From Anaerocolumna xylanovorans DSM 12503 (GTDB lineage: Bacteria; Bacillota; Clostridia; Lachnospirales; Lachnospiraceae), in the NCBI RefSeq assembly GCF_900143645.1, contig NZ_FRFD01000009.1, forward strand, positions 253,315-317,314: a stretch of DNA of 64,000 nt, written 5' to 3'. Position 1 is the stretch's first letter; every line of letters begins with the position of its first letter. The position numbers and the translations under genes were made by a program. The notes below the pieces were generated by a model that worked only from the letters and a program-made list of their open reading frames with translations, did no database searches and was not told the DNA's origin. Of the stretch, positions 28,714 through 37,303 are shown one piece after another.

Positions 28714-29223
28714 TCATAATCTCCGCAAAAATTCATTTACTTGCCTGCGATTTTTCAAAACTATTTTGTTTACAGCACTTTCATTATTAAGCATATCATA
28801 AAACCGTTTTCTATTCGTCTTATCATGGTTCCAAATAGTCTTTATAAACTCAATTTTTTCTTTATCGAATTTTTCAGGGCAATAACCTCCCATATCAAAG
28901 CGGCTTTTTCCATAATTTTTGACCACTCTCATTATCGCACCATAAACACACATAGTGCGTGAGAAATCCATGTAAATCACAGTATCACAATACTTTAGTC
29001 TAAGAGGTATTGAACGATTCATATTTCCGTCTATAATCCATTTTGGTTTTGAGAGCTCTTTCATTAACAACTCATCAAATTCATCTTTTAAAGCATTTTT
29101 CCAATTATCTCTCCAATATAGAACATCAAGATGAATTAATGGAAGTTCCAATTTTTTGGCTAATTTTTGTGCCAATGTCGTTTTTCCGCAACCATTGCCA
29201 CCTATAATCAAAATACGTTCCAT
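28714..29223 (-). CDS. P-loop kinase-like protein (topology-modulation/FlaR type)
   Basis: 169 aa. Walker A is GGNGCGKTTLA; the lid and base regions (LIHLDVLYWRDNW, IIDGNMNRSIPLRL) match small adenylate-kinase-like proteins annotated as topology modulation proteins. Probably phosphorylates a small molecule; some relatives travel as resistance-like cargo. GGAGG ribosome binding site. Confidence 0.85.
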   Translation of the reverse strand: MERILIIGGNGCGKTTLAQKLAKKLELPLIHLDVLYWRDNWKNALKDEFDELLMKELSKPKWIIDGNMNRSIPLRLKYCDTVIYMDFSRTMCVYGAIMRVVKNYGKSRFDMGGYCPEKFDKEKIEFIKTIWNHDKTNRKRFYDMLNNESAVNKIVLKNRRQVNEFLRRL

Positions 29224-29310
29224 AAAAACCTCCGCAACTTCCTGTTTGTCGATTTCAAATACTATATTATCATATCAAGGAAAATAAATAAATATAATAT
29301 AATAGTTGTG

Positions 29311-29460
29311 AAACTGCCCTAGTGAGTTTACTACAGATATTCTGAATTAAAAGAGCTGAAAATTATTTTCTGAAAAATCGTAAAAAAGCGCTCCTTTTTA
29401 AATTCGTCTGTCATTTTTATTAATGTACCAGATTAACAAATTTTTAAAGGAGGAAATTTT
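29311..29460 (+). repeat. Remnant of a relaxase-gene leader (candidate oriT half)
   Basis: About 150 bp with roughly 80 percent identity by eye to 34351-34498, the leader of the intact mob gene: AACTGCCCTAGTGAGTT, then AGAGCTGAAAAT, then CAGATTAACAAATTTTTAA and the ribosome binding site. The left arm of the oriT-like hairpin and the whole mob gene are missing; a minus-strand prenyltransferase gene follows instead. Confidence 0.65.
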
Positions 29461-29478
29461 CTATATTAATGATGATAA

Positions 29479-30111
29479 TTAACCTCCTAATGTAACATCA
29501 CAATCTTGATACCATCTTAAAGCATCCAAAAAATGTGATTTGTTGAAACTTGGCCAATAATCATCAACTATAAAAAAATCTGCATAGACTGATTGAGCAG
29601 GTAGAAAACCACTTAATCGTCTACGTCCTCCCCATCTTATTATTAGGTCTACTCTTGGTATATCATAAGACTCTAACTTTTTATTCACTATGAGGTTTTT
29701 TAAATCCCACTCCCAATCATAATTTACGAGAAAATTAAGGTTAATTAAACCTCGACCAAAATTAATTCTTTTATTTGCATATTTTAACAACTCCTTGGGA
29801 AATGCTGTTGATTCAGTATTTCCAATCACTAGTAGATTAGCATCTTTTCCGCTTAATAATTCAACTGCATCAATGCAGGCTTTTGTAAAAGCATCTCTCT
29901 GCTCCTTATCCCTTTTGTTATTATCTTTTGTAAAGCCATAAAAGGTAGCTTCTTTTATACCAAATTCAAGCATCATCTCATATAGCTCGAATCCTGGCGC
30001 AATACCGTGAATATATCCATCTTTTTTTTGATATCCATTCTCTGCAGCCCATCGCCTATTACCATCGGGTATAATACCAATATGTGCAGGAATTCTTTTG
30101 AATGCTTCCAT
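29479..30111 (-). CDS. Cis-prenyltransferase homologue (undecaprenyl diphosphate synthase family)
   Basis: 210 aa. Contains the substrate loop HIGIIPDGNRRWAAENGY and the conserved C-terminal VDLIIRWGGRRRLSGFL, followed by SVYADFF. The family condenses isopentenyl diphosphate units in cis. The GNRRW form, the short length and the accessory location mark it as a second copy, not the housekeeping uppS (usually 230-250 residues, GNGRW). It may make a shorter prenyl product or support cell-wall antibiotic tolerance; both are guesses. Cargo of the segment ending at 30329. Confidence 0.87.
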   Translation of the reverse strand: MEAFKRIPAHIGIIPDGNRRWAAENGYQKKDGYIHGIAPGFELYEMMLEFGIKEATFYGFTKDNNKRDKEQRDAFTKACIDAVELLSGKDANLLVIGNTESTAFPKELLKYANKRINFGRGLINLNFLVNYDWEWDLKNLIVNKKLESYDIPRVDLIIRWGGRRRLSGFLPAQSVYADFFIVDDYWPSFNKSHFLDALRWYQDCDVTLGG

Positions 30112-30255
30112 CTATTTCCATCCTATAAAAATAGTTTACATTACCTTATAACTTACATATTAACCAATTTTTAAAAAATTATAAGTTTCAATTGATAACG
30201 GCTTAATAATCTGAAAAATTATCATATAATGTATACATATGATTATCCCCTAACA

Positions 30256-30328
30256 TAATGCACACATGATTTTTAGATACAAAAAACAGGAAAGCTTGAT
30301 TTTACTAGCTTTCCTGCCATTTTCCATT
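30256..30328. terminator. Hairpin next to attachment copy (class T4)
   Basis: GGAAAGC..GCTTTCC stem with ATTTTACTAG in the loop, preceded by GCACACATGATTTTTA. The loop-to-CCATT part recurs at 33331-33352 and the GCACACATGATTTTA motif at 53791. Confidence 0.6.
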
Positions 30329-30350
30329 AAGCGCGAGACGGGATTCGAAC
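30329..30350. repeat. tRNA-Gly 3'-end attachment copy
   Basis: Perfect 20-base match GCGCGAGACGGGATTCGAAC to the 3' part of tRNA-Gly at 37137, but the rest of the tRNA is absent. It is followed by AAATCCCCGCACACAAA, a junction shared with the copies at 52773 and 53862. Confidence 0.88.
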
Positions 30351-30408
30351 AAATCCCCGCACACAAAAACACTGATAAATAGGAGGTTTGCGGCTTCTGT
30401 TATTTATC

Positions 30409-30430
30409 TGCACACATTCTTGCACACATT
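30409..30430. promoter_or_regulatory. Direct repeats beside attachment copy (candidate integrase arm sites)
   Basis: TGCACACATTCT followed at once by TGCACACATT, two copies at 12-base spacing. Equivalent GTGCACAT pairs flank the copies at 33361 and 37137, so they may be arm-type sites for the tyrosine recombinase. Confidence 0.45.
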
Positions 30431-30504
30431 GGATGTGTGTTTTTTTATGTAAAAATTGATTTGCTAATGTGAAAAACTGCGAAGTAATTCGACGGCGGAA
30501 ATGC

Positions 30505-31371
30505 TTATACTTTGCGATATTTTTCAGATAGCAATGCATATAATGTTATCCATTTATTGGGTTCACCTATTTTCCCAACCTCAAAATACGGAAAGGATTT
30601 ATCAAGAATATATTTACCATCATAATCTTTTTTGCTATCTAACAATTCTAACGCTTTATTACAATTAGGATGATTCGCCCCGCCAAGAACCGAAAGACCG
30701 TATATAGTCATTTGTAAACCCAATTTCACATGGTCAAATGGATAATATGTCCCCACCATTTCTTCAATGATTGCCTTTCCTTGGTTATCAGGGTGGAATG
30801 CAACGTAATGGCTGATATAAAAGTTTATCAGCGATTTAAACTGTGGCAGAATAACGCCAATCTTTTTCAACTCCGCCGCAAGCAAAAGGTAGGTTGTAGT
30901 TTGTCTGTAGCACCCCATGTCGGGAAGCTTAGAGTCGTTTGTTTTCTTAGTTTTGTCCAGGCACCGGCATGTACCATCTTCCCGTATGGTGGAAAAGGCT
31001 ATAGATATTTCTTCTTTCACCCATGTATGCTCGTAATAACCAAGGGACACCAAATTCCTTAATAGCAATATTTTGGCACATTTCATACTGCGATCCATAT
31101 TCCTAATGACACGTTCCATATAATCATCAATAGGAACATCAAAGCGTGTTACGCCAAATTCCGCAAGCGCACATAAAGCAGTGACATCTTCCCATTTTTT
31201 ATTAAGCTTAAACTTATCCATGATTAACCTGACAGTGTCTGACTTCAATAAATCGTCATAAGTCTTTTTTACTTCAGAATCATCTTTTGGAATATCTAAA
31301 AACTCTATCATTGTGCGGTATTTTACCTCTGGGGTTTCCCTTTCAAGAAGCCAATAAATTACATTGTTCAT
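30505..31371 (-). CDS. Terpene-cyclase/prenyltransferase-like helical-barrel protein
   Basis: 288 aa. Repeating alpha-helical pairs (VTALCALAEFGV, TTTYLLLAAELKKIG, LGLQMTIYGLSVLGG) resemble the alpha/alpha toroid of squalene-cyclase and prenyltransferase-like proteins. I see no DxDD or clear catalytic motif, so activity is uncertain. Cargo whose 3' end lies 155 bp from attachment copy 30329. The neighbouring segment carries a cis-prenyltransferase, a suggestive but unproven link. Confidence 0.65.
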   Translation of the reverse strand: MNNVIYWLLERETPEVKYRTMIEFLDIPKDDSEVKKTYDDLLKSDTVRLIMDKFKLNKKWEDVTALCALAEFGVTRFDVPIDDYMERVIRNMDRSMKCAKILLLRNLVSLGYYEHTWVKEEISIAFSTIREDGTCRCLDKTKKTNDSKLPDMGCYRQTTTYLLLAAELKKIGVILPQFKSLINFYISHYVAFHPDNQGKAIIEEMVGTYYPFDHVKLGLQMTIYGLSVLGGANHPNCNKALELLDSKKDYDGKYILDKSFPYFEVGKIGEPNKWITLYALLSEKYRKV

Positions 31372-31496
31372 TGATGTACCACTTCTTTCTTTTCGTTATT
31401 TCGTAGAATATTTCCGTACATTATGCTATTCAAAAAATATAAGCTCTTAACTAAAACACTTTTGTTTCAAATTTCACAAATTGTATATACTGCTGA

Positions 31497-31862
31497 TTAT
31501 CCCTTAAAAGCTATTGCATCTATTTGTATTTGAAGACCATCTACACCACCTTTATTCGCAAATTCGGTGGAAATAGTTTTCCTTGCCGGATAGTTGCCAT
31601 TAAAGCGTTGCTTAAATACCTTCTCCATAATTGGGATATTCCACGGGTCCTTCATCATCACGTCCACTTTTACAATCGATTCCAAGGATAAACCGACCAT
31701 TTCTAAGCGGCGGCACATATCGTCAATTGCACCGTTCACCTGCGCTTCAATGGATTGTCCAACATTTCCTTCACAGAAAGAGAGAAAAACAAAATTACCT
31801 GCTTCAACAATGCCGGAGTACGCCCATTCCTCATTTACTTCATGCCTTATAATTTTTGACAT
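31497..31862 (-). CDS. RidA-family imine/enamine deaminase
   Basis: 121 aa, YjgF/RidA fold with VNGAIDDMCRRLEMVGLSL (shown in part) and KVDVMMKDPWNIPIMEKVF. The family hydrolyses reactive 2-aminoacrylate-type imines. The terminal arginine box (PARKTISTEF) is present, supporting activity. Start ATG 31862 with GGAG six bases before it; the longer reading lacks a site. Confidence 0.88.
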   Translation of the reverse strand: MSKIIRHEVNEEWAYSGIVEAGNFVFLSFCEGNVGQSIEAQVNGAIDDMCRRLEMVGLSLESIVKVDVMMKDPWNIPIMEKVFKQRFNGNYPARKTISTEFANKGGVDGLQIQIDAIAFKG

Positions 31863-31874
31863 AGCAATCTCCAT

Positions 31875-32449
31875 AATATAAATAATCCTCGTGGTTAACT
31901 TCTAAATTAATAGTTCGTTTTTGCAGTATTTGTAAAGTAAATAAAAATTTATTTTATTATACATTTCTAAATATAGGAAGTCAACTGATTATACAAAGTG
32001 TATATCTACATATACCGTAAAGAGTACCCTTTTCAATACAGACACATGTTTTGTTTTCATAAGGCAATATCTGTTATCAGATAAAGCGTTATAGCCGGTA
32101 AACCGGCTGTCTGGACGAAGAAAAGAAGAAGGAACGAAGTTCCTCCGACTCAGGACGTATCTGTATAGAGAAATATATCTGACAAACCACTGTATTTGAG
32201 ATTGTAGACCATTAAAAGCCGCTCCGTTGATAATGGTTAGGCTGGATACCCTTTGACTGTATCCGTAGGAGTAATAATCACTATGCCCTGTGATTTAAAT
32301 AAATTGGGCGTGCTCAGCTTAAACAAAAATACAATTGAAATTATGGTGGTTATAGCGAAAGTAAAAGTACTTCCGCATGGTAAGTTTGTGCCCAAAGCAC
32401 AACTTTGTCAGGCGCAATTAGCTTGCGCAGAAAAGAGGTAAATATGGCT
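31875..32449. other. Non-coding, hairpin-rich leader of a recombinase pseudogene
   Basis: About 575 bp. Clear hairpins: AGCCGGT-AA-ACCGGCT (32093-32108), GGAAC-GAA-GTTCC (32131-32143), AAGTTTGTGC..GCACAACTT (32382-32405) and GCGCAA-TTAGC-TTGCGC (32412-32428). A short open frame at 32253-32441 passes through several of these hairpins and looks spurious. The density of hairpins suggests a regulatory or recombination region belonging to the integrase element. Confidence 0.55.
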
Positions 32450-33387
32450 CGAAACAGAGAAAAACATGAATCACTGGTTCATCGGGTAGAGATGAAACTG
32501 AAATCCAAGTTAGCAATCGGTCAACCAAGAAATGATGACAAGAACGCTGACAGCACGAAGCGGACCGAAAAAAAGAAACCGGTTCCCGGGAAAAATTGAC
32601 CTATGAGGAAAGTATCACCATGCATAAAATCTATACATGGGGAACCTTCAAGGATTATCTAAAGCATGCATGCTATTTCGTGAAATGGTGCAAGGAACAT
32701 TATGGCTGCCGGACGCTGGATGAATGCAGGCAGTATGCAGATGAATGGCTGACTACAAGATTGGTGCTTTCTCCACATACTCAGAAATTGGAAGCATGTG
32801 CCTTAGCAAAAGTTTATGATTGTACATCAGAGAATTTTATAAAGACCGGCATACGCCATAGGGCAGGTATCACCAGAAGCAGGAAGGCGGCAAAGCGTGA
32901 TAAAAATTTCTCTGTAACAAAGAATAAGAAGTTCATAGAATTCTGCAAGGCAACCGGATTACGTAAGAAGGAACTAAAACATCTAAGGAGAACGCAGCTA
33001 ATAATGAAGAATGGGTTATATTACATAGCCGTCACCAGAGGGGCAAAGGGCGTCAGATACCGTGAAGCTCTCATCATATCAAACGTTGAAGCGGTTGTGA
33101 AACGTATGGAGGAAGCCGGAAGCAGAAAAGTGTGGTCATATGTTTCTGATATGGACGTGCATTCTTTCCGTAGCGAATATTGCACAGAAGTCTACAATAT
33201 GTTAGCTAGACCGCTTGAGAAAATACCAAAGAATGAACGTTACCATTGCCGGTGTGACTTGAAAGGTGTCTGTTATGATAAAAGAGCCATGCTGATTGCT
33301 AGCCGGTTCCTTGGACATAACAGAATCAATATTTTACTAGCTTTCCCGCCATTCTTAGACAAGCGCGAGACGGGATTCGAACCATAA
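32444..33387 (+). pseudogene. Tyrosine recombinase, frameshifted and 3'-truncated
   Basis: Frame 1 (from ATG 32444) reads MARNREKHESLVHRVEMKL, a typical start of a Clostridia element integrase; similarity continues in another frame (TMHKIYTWGTFKDYLKHACY) from about 32551, so a frameshift separates the two. The catalytic core follows (STGLRKKEL-like TGLRKKELKHL; DVHSFRSEYCTEVY). After SRFLGHNRIN the protein runs into hairpin and tRNA-derived sequence, so the final tyrosine is lost. It should be inactive. Confidence 0.8.
33361..33382. repeat. tRNA-Gly 3'-end attachment copy
   Basis: Perfect core GCGCGAGACGGGATTCGAAC, preceded by the class T4 hairpin half (ATTTTACTAGCTTTCC) and fused to the cut end of the recombinase pseudogene. 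It forms the left boundary of the intact mobilizable element that ends at tRNA-Gly. Confidence 0.88.
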
Positions 33388-33439
33388 TCCTATGCTACAA
33401 ATACTGAAAAGAAAGGGGTTCCATCCACTTCTGATTTAT

Positions 33440-33459
33440 GTGCACATAATAGTGCACAT
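33440..33459. promoter_or_regulatory. GTGCACAT direct repeats (candidate arm-type sites)
   Basis: GTGCACAT twice at 12-base spacing, followed by ATTTTT. The same block, with the preceding CATCCACTTCTG, recurs at 55109-55150; a related pair is at 37073-37091. Confidence 0.5.
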
Positions 33460-33524
33460 ATTTTTATATATCAAATATGGAAAAATAGATTTGCTTAATT
33501 AGCAACCTCGTTGACAATTTGAAT

Positions 33525-33980
33525 TTATCGTTCTATTAAAAAATGAACTTCTTTTACATTTCCATTCATCTCAGTGCCATCTATTTTAAATCCGCATTTC
33601 TTAGTGTAAAAAGCAATGTTTTCTTCTTTGTCTGCAGGTGTTACTAATGTTACTTTATTCCAGTCTGAATAAAAATCCAACATAAATTTAAAGGCTTGTG
33701 TACCAATTCCCTTACCTTGAAATTCTGGAATTACACAGAGACATCCGAGATAATATTCTCCATTTCCCTTATCTGCAACTGAAATAGCTCCAATAGGATT
33801 GTCATCATTATAAATAATGAATTTGGGGAAATTTTCTATGGATTCTTCCATATTTGCTCTTGTCCTACCATAAGCAGGGCATTCTCCATACTTAATATAA
33901 TCATCATAGAATGATGCGTTATAGATTTTGATTATCAAGTCTGCATCATCTTTTTTGGCTTTAATATATTTTAAATTCAT
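33525..33980 (-). CDS. GNAT-family N-acetyltransferase
   Basis: 151 aa. Complete small GNAT domain; the acetyl-CoA loop is PEFQGKGIGTQAF and the last strand FYTKKCGFKI. Substrate unknown; small GNATs commonly modify drugs, polyamines or amino acids. Start ATG 33980 with GGGAG four bases before. Cargo of the intact element, its 3' end 143 bp from the attachment copy at 33361. Confidence 0.88.
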   Translation of the reverse strand: MNLKYIKAKKDDADLIIKIYNASFYDDYIKYGECPAYGRTRANMEESIENFPKFIIYNDDNPIGAISVADKGNGEYYLGCLCVIPEFQGKGIGTQAFKFMLDFYSDWNKVTLVTPADKEENIAFYTKKCGFKIDGTEMNGNVKEVHFLIER

Positions 33981-34246
33981 AATACTCCCTTCCCATCTAA
34001 AACTCCCTATTTTAAACATCATTATAACATATAAATATAATAAGTAAATAAATTTACCAGTAATAAGTGTATACCAATTATCAATATGAACTTCCTACAC
34101 TTTCTTAAATTGTGTATGCTTTCTCCAAATTTGAAGAAATGTAATTCTATTTTCGTATAAAAATAGGCAGTCAAATGAATTTAATAAAACACTTATCTAT
34201 ATATTTTATACTGGAATATCAACAATATCGTAGAATGTATAATCGT

Positions 34247-34286
34247 AACAACGAAGCTCCATGCTGCACATGGATCCTTCGTTGTT
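34247..34286. terminator. Hairpin in the mob leader
   Basis: Perfect ten-base arms AACAACGAAG/CTTCGTTGTT with an inner CCAT/ATGG pair, ending in TTTT. Terminator-like; could insulate mob from upstream transcription. Confidence 0.6.
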
Positions 34287-34335
34287 TTGATGTAAGGATG
34301 ATGCAAAAGCGTCGCAGACCCCTCGGAGAGCGAGC

Positions 34336-34382
34336 AGGGCAGTTGCAGTTTAACTGCCCTAGTGAGTTAATTCAGATAATCT
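34336..34382 (+). other. Candidate origin of transfer (oriT)
   Basis: AGGGCAGTT-GCAGTTT-AACTGCCCT forms a nine-base-pair hairpin, followed by AGTGAG and the palindrome TTCAGAT-A-ATCTGAA. It lies 118 bp before the MobV relaxase gene, where such origins usually lie. A remnant copy at 29311 keeps only the right half. Confidence 0.5.
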
Positions 34383-34499
34383 GAATGGTAAGAGCTGAAA
34401 ATCATATTCTGAAAAAATGGAAAAAAATGCTCCTTTTTAAATTTGCCTGTCATTTTAATTAATGAAACAGATTAACAAATTTTTAAGGAGTAAAAATTT

Positions 34500-35738
34500 A
34501 TGGCAAATGTTTGCATTGTAAGACATCAGGGTCACATAAAATCCAAGATGCATTTTCCCTATCAACACAATTTTAGAAAGCTGAAAAATTACGGAAACAA
34601 AAACATTGACGCATCGCTTTCTCATCTTAACACCAACATAGTTAATAATCTGAAAGATGGAGAAACCTATCTCACTGCTTTCAATCGCATGTATGAAAGC
34701 GGAGAATTCAAAGGGCAGCTAAAAGTGCAAGGTGCAGTGGATAAGCAAACAAAGTTTTTGGATGAATTTCTGGTGTATCCACCGAATGAGAAAATATCAG
34801 AAATGAGTCTTGAAGAACAAGATATATTCTTTAAGAAAGTATTGCAGACACTTCAGAAGTACTTTCCAGATATGATTATCTTATCAGCACAGGTACACCG
34901 AGATGAGGTGTTTCATCCTCTGGATGAGGAAATGAAGGCTCTCTTTCCCGAAGGGAAAGTAACACCTCATATGCATGTAATTGCAATACCAATAGTCCAT
35001 GATAAAAAGAAGGATTGTAAGAAAGTCTCCATAACAGAACTATGGAAAGGACAATTCAGTTATCGCAAATTTCAGGATTATATGTATAATGCGGTCGGCA
35101 AAAAATATGGCTTTGACCGAGGAGAAATGCATGATTTTGGCGAAGCCCAAAAGCATTTGGAAGTAGAAGAATTCAAATTAAAAGAAGCAAAAAAGTCACT
35201 GAAAAAGCTGGAACCAGAAATCATTAAGAAAGAACAGGAACTTGCTGAAAGGGCAAAAGATATAGAACCGGAAGAACAAATTAATCTTTTTAATATTAAA
35301 GATGTTATAAAGCAACAAAAAGCCGTCAACTATGCGCTGAAGATAGAACGAGAAAAGAACTCTCTTCTTCAGAAAGAAAAAGAAAGCCTAAATCAAACGG
35401 TAAAAGATAAGGATGAATTAATTCTTGCCCAAAACCAAGAAATTCAAAATCAACAGAAAAAACTCTCTGAAATAAAGAAAGAGTTATCCTTGGAGAAGGA
35501 TAAAACCAATGACATTCTGAATATCAAGGTATCAGATGAGCGCCTGCGTCAGGTTTATCTTGATGAATCAAGACAGAAAATCAAATTGTATGACATCATT
35601 GTAAGAATTATTAAAGACTTCTTGCCGGAATTGATAAAGGCATCTCCTAAATTCATTCGTGAATTATTGGATTACAAGATTCTCCACAAAGAAGATTTAC
35701 ATAGGGAACGCGAAAACAATCGCCATAAAGGCGGATAA
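34500..35738 (+). CDS. mobV: MobV-family relaxase (plasmid recombination/mobilization protein)
   Basis: 412 aa. The N-terminal 170 residues are the relaxase: H133-x-D135-E136 in VHRDEVFHP and a histidine pair H157/H159 in TPHMHVIAIP, the metal site of Pre/Mob enzymes. Residues 210-345 form a long coiled coil. It would nick the element at oriT and lead it through a conjugation pore made by a helper plasmid or ICE. Good ribosome binding site. The gene looks intact, unlike its remnants at 52645 and 56010. Confidence 0.9.
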   Translation: MANVCIVRHQGHIKSKMHFPYQHNFRKLKNYGNKNIDASLSHLNTNIVNNLKDGETYLTAFNRMYESGEFKGQLKVQGAVDKQTKFLDEFLVYPPNEKISEMSLEEQDIFFKKVLQTLQKYFPDMIILSAQVHRDEVFHPLDEEMKALFPEGKVTPHMHVIAIPIVHDKKKDCKKVSITELWKGQFSYRKFQDYMYNAVGKKYGFDRGEMHDFGEAQKHLEVEEFKLKEAKKSLKKLEPEIIKKEQELAERAKDIEPEEQINLFNIKDVIKQQKAVNYALKIEREKNSLLQKEKESLNQTVKDKDELILAQNQEIQNQQKKLSEIKKELSLEKDKTNDILNIKVSDERLRQVYLDESRQKIKLYDIIVRIIKDFLPELIKASPKFIRELLDYKILHKEDLHRERENNRHKGG

Positions 35739-35840
35739 AGTAACTATTAACAATGATAAGGCAGAATTAAAATCTGACACTCTGAATCAAAGAATATTTA
35801 TAACAAACAGAAGCCTTTTTTCTGAAAGAAGGGTTTCGTT

Positions 35841-37073
35841 ATGTTAAATTTTGATAAAATGTTGCAAGAAGCAATTAGTCGTGATATCCTAACCGTATCA
35901 GAAGTGGATGATATGTTGAAGATGACACGTAAAAAATTAGTAGAACAAAAGCATCCATATGCAATTAATAGCCGTACCAATGGCAGAGTAATTACAACAG
36001 TAAGGGAGGATGGCAAGCTTAAGCAGATATCCGCAGTAACCATGGAGGATATGCTTGATAAACTGTATCTGTTTTACTTTGAGAATAAGAAGAAATTGAC
36101 CTTAAATGAATTGTTCCCAGAATGGAAAGCAGAACGACTTAATGACAAGAGCCTTAATATTAAAACCGTCAGACGGGATAATGAGCATTGGAATAAGTAT
36201 TACAAAGACCATTCCATCATTTATGTACCGATTTCAAAGCTAACCACCAAGATGCTGAATGATTTCTTTAATGCTACCATTACCAAATTTAATCTCTCTA
36301 ACAGAGAGTATAACAACATGAAAAGCATAATGATTGCGCTGATGCGGATTGCTATCGATGAAGAGATTATTATGGAAAATCCAATGAATGGAATCTATAT
36401 CAAAGCAAAATTCCGTGCTGTCAGAAAGAAGAGTGATGGTTCCAAGCTATATTTGAATGATGAATTCAATGCTTTAGATACCCATCTTGAAGAGAAAAGC
36501 ACGTTAGAAGCATTGTGCATTCAGCTTATATTCCAACTTGGTGTCCGTATCGGAGAAGGCGTAGCACTTAAATTCTCTGATATAGAGTATGGAAAGATAG
36601 CAATTCAAAGGATGGAAGAAAAGGTACTTGTCTTTGACGGAGAGAATTTTAAGAGTGCCGGTGTCCAGATAGTGGAGCATCTTAAGAAGGAAAATGACTC
36701 GGAATACCGTTTTATTTCTCTTACTGACGTAGCAAAGGATATCATAAGAAAAGCTAAAGAACTTAATCCCGAAGGTGAATTTATCTTTGAAAGAAATGGG
36801 GAGCAATTAATTGCAAGAGCAGTAACCTATTGGCTTAGTAAGTATTGCAGAGATGCAGGAATTACATACAAAAGTCCTCATTGCACAAGAAGGACAACTG
36901 CAAGTCGCTTGAGTACGGAAGGAATGCCCTTGGATAAGATAAGGGATATTCTTGGACAGGTCGATGAAAGGACTACTCTAAGCTATATTTACAATCCCAA
37001 TACCGAACAAGAGAACTTGGACATTATGAACAAAGCTCTGAATAGTAGCAATAAAAAGAACAAGAAAAACTAG
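35841..37073 (+). CDS. int: Tyrosine recombinase (integrase) of the mobilizable element
   Basis: 410 aa. Catalytic residues: R236 (LGVRIGEG), H347-R350 (HCTRRTT) and tyrosine Y382 or Y384 (TTLSYIYNP). Q373 replaces the usual histidine in LGQ. Core-binding domain about 80-180. It ends 62 bp from the tRNA-Gly 3' end, the standard position of an integrase using that tRNA as attachment site. It probably catalyses integration and excision of the 33361-37156 element and possibly acts on the other copies. Confidence 0.93.
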   Translation: MLNFDKMLQEAISRDILTVSEVDDMLKMTRKKLVEQKHPYAINSRTNGRVITTVREDGKLKQISAVTMEDMLDKLYLFYFENKKKLTLNELFPEWKAERLNDKSLNIKTVRRDNEHWNKYYKDHSIIYVPISKLTTKMLNDFFNATITKFNLSNREYNNMKSIMIALMRIAIDEEIIMENPMNGIYIKAKFRAVRKKSDGSKLYLNDEFNALDTHLEEKSTLEALCIQLIFQLGVRIGEGVALKFSDIEYGKIAIQRMEEKVLVFDGENFKSAGVQIVEHLKKENDSEYRFISLTDVAKDIIRKAKELNPEGEFIFERNGEQLIARAVTYWLSKYCRDAGITYKSPHCTRRTTASRLSTEGMPLDKIRDILGQVDERTTLSYIYNPNTEQENLDIMNKALNSSNKKNKKN

Positions 37074-37091
37074 TGCACATATGGTGCATAT
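37073..37091. promoter_or_regulatory. GTGCACAT/GTGCATAT repeats at integrase end (candidate arm sites)
   Basis: Two near-identical octamers at 11-base spacing overlapping the integrase stop codon. Remnants at 56074 (GTGCACAT then AGCGCAATAAA) keep the same left-end layout. Confidence 0.45.
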
Positions 37092-37106
37092 ATCATGCGC
37101 AACAAA

Positions 37107-37131
37107 AAATCCCTTGAAAATCAAGGGATTT
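37107..37131 (-). terminator. tRNA-Gly terminator (class T1)
   Basis: AAATCCCTTGA-AAA-TCAAGGGATTT, five bases downstream of the tRNA 3' end and followed on the minus strand by a T run. The same hairpin precedes the attachment copy at 52773 and, cut, lies at 56096. Confidence 0.85.
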
Positions 37132-37135
37132 CGTA

Positions 37136-37207
37136 AGCGCGAGACGGGATTCGAACCCGCGACCCTCGCCTTGGCAAGGCGATACTCCACCACTGAGCCA
37201 CTCGCGC
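37136..37207 (-). tRNA. trnG: tRNA-Gly (anticodon GCC)
   Basis: Complete cloverleaf on the minus strand: acceptor stem GCGCGAG/CTCGCGC, D arm GGCTCAGTGGT, anticodon loop TTGCCAA, T arm CGGGTTCGAATCCCG, discriminator T. CCA is not encoded. The T arm and acceptor 3' half (plus strand GCGCGAGACGGGATTCGAAC) are the repeated attachment core. Confidence 0.97.
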
Positions 37208-37303
37208 ATATTTGTAATTTCAACCTATGGCATTTATTACACCATCTGGCGAACACAAACAATATTATAGTACAAGCCTAGCTCCATGTCAATATCTTTT
37301 TTA

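Larger units (their letters stand above)
34023..34499. other. Intergenic leader of mob, containing the candidate oriT
   Basis: 477 bp with no supported gene. From the left: GTGTATACCAATT..CCTACACTTTC (34070-34112; copies at 52600 and 55921), hairpin AACAACGAAG..CTTCGTTGTT (34247-34286), a GC-richer stretch, then hairpin and palindrome of the candidate oriT (34336-34382) and the mob ribosome binding site. Confidence 0.6.

Noticed and set aside
30327..30539. Open frame ending in VRGFVRIPSRA; similar frames at 53804 and 59864
   Set aside because: These are translations of the tRNA-derived repeat and its flanks; the shared residues come from the repeat, not from a protein family.
32253..32441. 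Small protein gene before the recombinase pseudogene
   Set aside because: It overlaps three hairpins, lacks a convincing ribosome binding site, and the composition looks non-coding.
34175..34384. Open frame of 69 codons in the mob leader
   Set aside because: It runs through two strong hairpins and the candidate oriT, has no ribosome binding site and no plausible protein character.
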